Source of the DNA: Burkholderiales bacterium LSUCC0115 | GTDB lineage: Bacteria > Pseudomonadota > Gammaproteobacteria > Burkholderiales > Burkholderiaceae_A | Assembly: GCA_009646425.1 (NCBI GenBank) | Contig: WJBW01000002.1 | Location: 385,878 to 449,877 of the forward strand | DNA length: 64,000 nt | Reading direction: 5' to 3' | In this document: piece after piece, positions 63,201 to 64,000 of the stretch | How the letters are laid out: every line of letters begins with the position of its first letter | Position numbering within the stretch: position 1 is the stretch's first letter | The notes under the pieces: generated by a model | What the model was told of the DNA's origin: nothing | Databases searched by the model: none | The model's input: the letters and a program-made list of their open reading frames with translations, nothing else | Made by a program: the position numbers and the translations under genes

Positions 63201-64000
63201 ACCGCTCCGGCCTTGGTGTTGGCGTCGATGATGGTCAGGGCCGTCATGTTCACCAGGCGACGAACCGTGGCCGACGAGGTGACGATGTGCACCGGTGCCG
63301 CGCATCCCAAGAGAATGGGACCCACTGCAACATTGTTGCCGGCAGCCGTCTTGAGCAGGTTGTAAGCAATGTTGGCGGACTCCAGGCTGGGCATTACCAA
63401 GAGATTCGCCTCACCGACCAGGGTCGAGTCAGGCAGGATCTGCGCCCGCATGGATGGATCCAACGCCACATCACCATGCATCTCCCCATCCACGTTCATG
63501 TCGGGAGCACGCTCACGGAGCAAGGCGAGCGCCTGACGCATCTTCTGCGCCGAGGGGGACTGAGAGCTGCCAAAGTTGCTGTGAGAAATGAGCGCCGCAC
63601 GGGGCTCTAGGCCAAGCTTGCGCATCTCCGCTGCCGCTGCGATGGTGATCTCAGCGATCTGCTCAGCCGAGGGGTTCTCGTTGACATGGGTGTCGACGAT
63701 CGCCACGGTGCGGTTGGGCAGCATGAGGATGTTCATCGCCGCATAACAGCTGGCGTTTGGTTTGCGACCCAAGACCTGATCGACATAGTGCAGGTGCAGG
63801 CTGTGGGTACCGAAGGTGCCGCAGACCATGCCATCGGCATCGCCCTTGTGGATCATCATGGAGCCGATCAGGGTGTGACGGCGACGCATTTCGATCTTGG
63901 CGTACTGAGCCGTGACGCCCTTGCGGCTGGTGAGCCGGTGGTAGGTGTCGTAATAGTCTCGGTAGCGATCGTCTTGCTCTGGGTTGATCACCGTGAAGTC
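63197..64000 (-). CDS. maeB: Malic enzyme with phosphotransacetylase domain, C-terminal part (5' end outside window)
   Basis: The visible 267 residues form the C-terminal phosphate acetyl/butyryltransferase-like domain of a MaeB-type NADP malic enzyme. Its catalytic malic domain would lie beyond base 64000. It contains KIEMRRRHTLIGSMMIHKGDADGMVCGTFGTHSLHLHYVDQVLGR in segments and the SHSNFGSSQSPSAQKMRQA and GEMHGDVALDP motifs. In this fusion the domain is regulatory (acetyl-CoA) and usually not active. The frame is open to the window edge. Could also be a stand-alone Pta, which I consider less likely. Confidence 0.8.
   Translation of the reverse strand, partial: DFTVINPEQDDRYRDYYDTYHRLTSRKGVTAQYAKIEMRRRHTLIGSMMIHKGDADGMVCGTFGTHSLHLHYVDQVLGRKPNASCYAAMNILMLPNRTVAIVDTHVNENPSAEQIAEITIAAAAEMRKLGLEPRAALISHSNFGSSQSPSAQKMRQALALLRERAPDMNVDGEMHGDVALDPSMRAQILPDSTLVGEANLLVMPSLESANIAYNLLKTAAGNNVAVGPILLGCAAPVHIVTSSATVRRLVNMTALTIIDANTKAGAV

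Overview
This window reads as a 64 kb stretch of a betaproteobacterial chromosome, most likely Burkholderiales. The evidence is gene order and gene content: hrcA-hemH-grpE-dnaK-dnaJ next to a divergent nadK-recN, convergent dapB-bamE beside fur, a small coiled-coil gene in front of zapA, and the run tkt-gap-pgk-pyk-fba-purCE-purK-tsaC, which matches the usual betaproteobacterial order. DNA is GC-rich and very densely packed: many genes overlap by 1-8 bases and no gene-free stretch exceeds 300 bases. I assign no genus.

Layout. 1-6900: end of a CoA-acylating methylmalonate-semialdehyde dehydrogenase, a VOC protein, a glutathione S-transferase, two membrane proteins, apaG, a DCC-family protein, an AlkA-type glycosylase and an MFS transporter whose first segment is cut off by an in-frame TGA. 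6902-12290: an AT-richer insert (ABC importer plus alpha/beta hydrolase) bounded by a 16-base direct repeat that is the 3' end of tRNA-Thr; it looks like a small genomic island. 12371-28300: housekeeping block (ispH, FKBP isomerase, short RadC, rpmB-rpmG, heat-shock cluster, nadK-recN, dapB, bamE, fur, DsbD-like reductase, zapA). 28310-33740: TauE/SafE protein, a malonyl-CoA cluster (decarboxylase, enoyl-CoA hydratase homologue, malonyl-CoA synthetase) and lgt. 33815-40586: ilvD, a class I cytochrome c, and livHMGF without a binding protein. 40583-45242: hypothetical protein, greB, ferredoxin-NADP reductase, glyoxalase-II-like hydrolase, pdxH, msrA, hydroxypyruvate isomerase family. 45343-51835: rhodanese plus YeeE/YedE sulfur module, a second amino-acid-type ABC set with binding protein and permeases but no ATPases, a HIT-GNAT fusion and a second VOC protein. 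51869-62321: tsaC, purK, a purC-purE fusion, fba, pyk, pgk, gap, tkt on the minus strand; then rsmE and the end of a malic enzyme/phosphotransacetylase gene.

How the parts work together. The minus-strand run from tkt to tsaC links lower glycolysis/gluconeogenesis, the pentose phosphate pathway and purine synthesis in one tightly spaced group. The heat-shock genes carry two near-identical sigma-32-type promoters, before grpE and before dnaK. Eleven first-in-operon genes show a TANNNT-like box ending 6-7 bases before the ATG and no clear Shine-Dalgarno sequence, suggesting that leaderless transcripts are common here. The main items for a second look are the tRNA-Thr island, the fused PurC-PurE and HIT-GNAT proteins, the leaderless-promoter pattern, the interrupted MFS gene and the two complementary ABC gene sets. 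I found no CRISPR array, transposase, integrase, phage or recognisable defence system.
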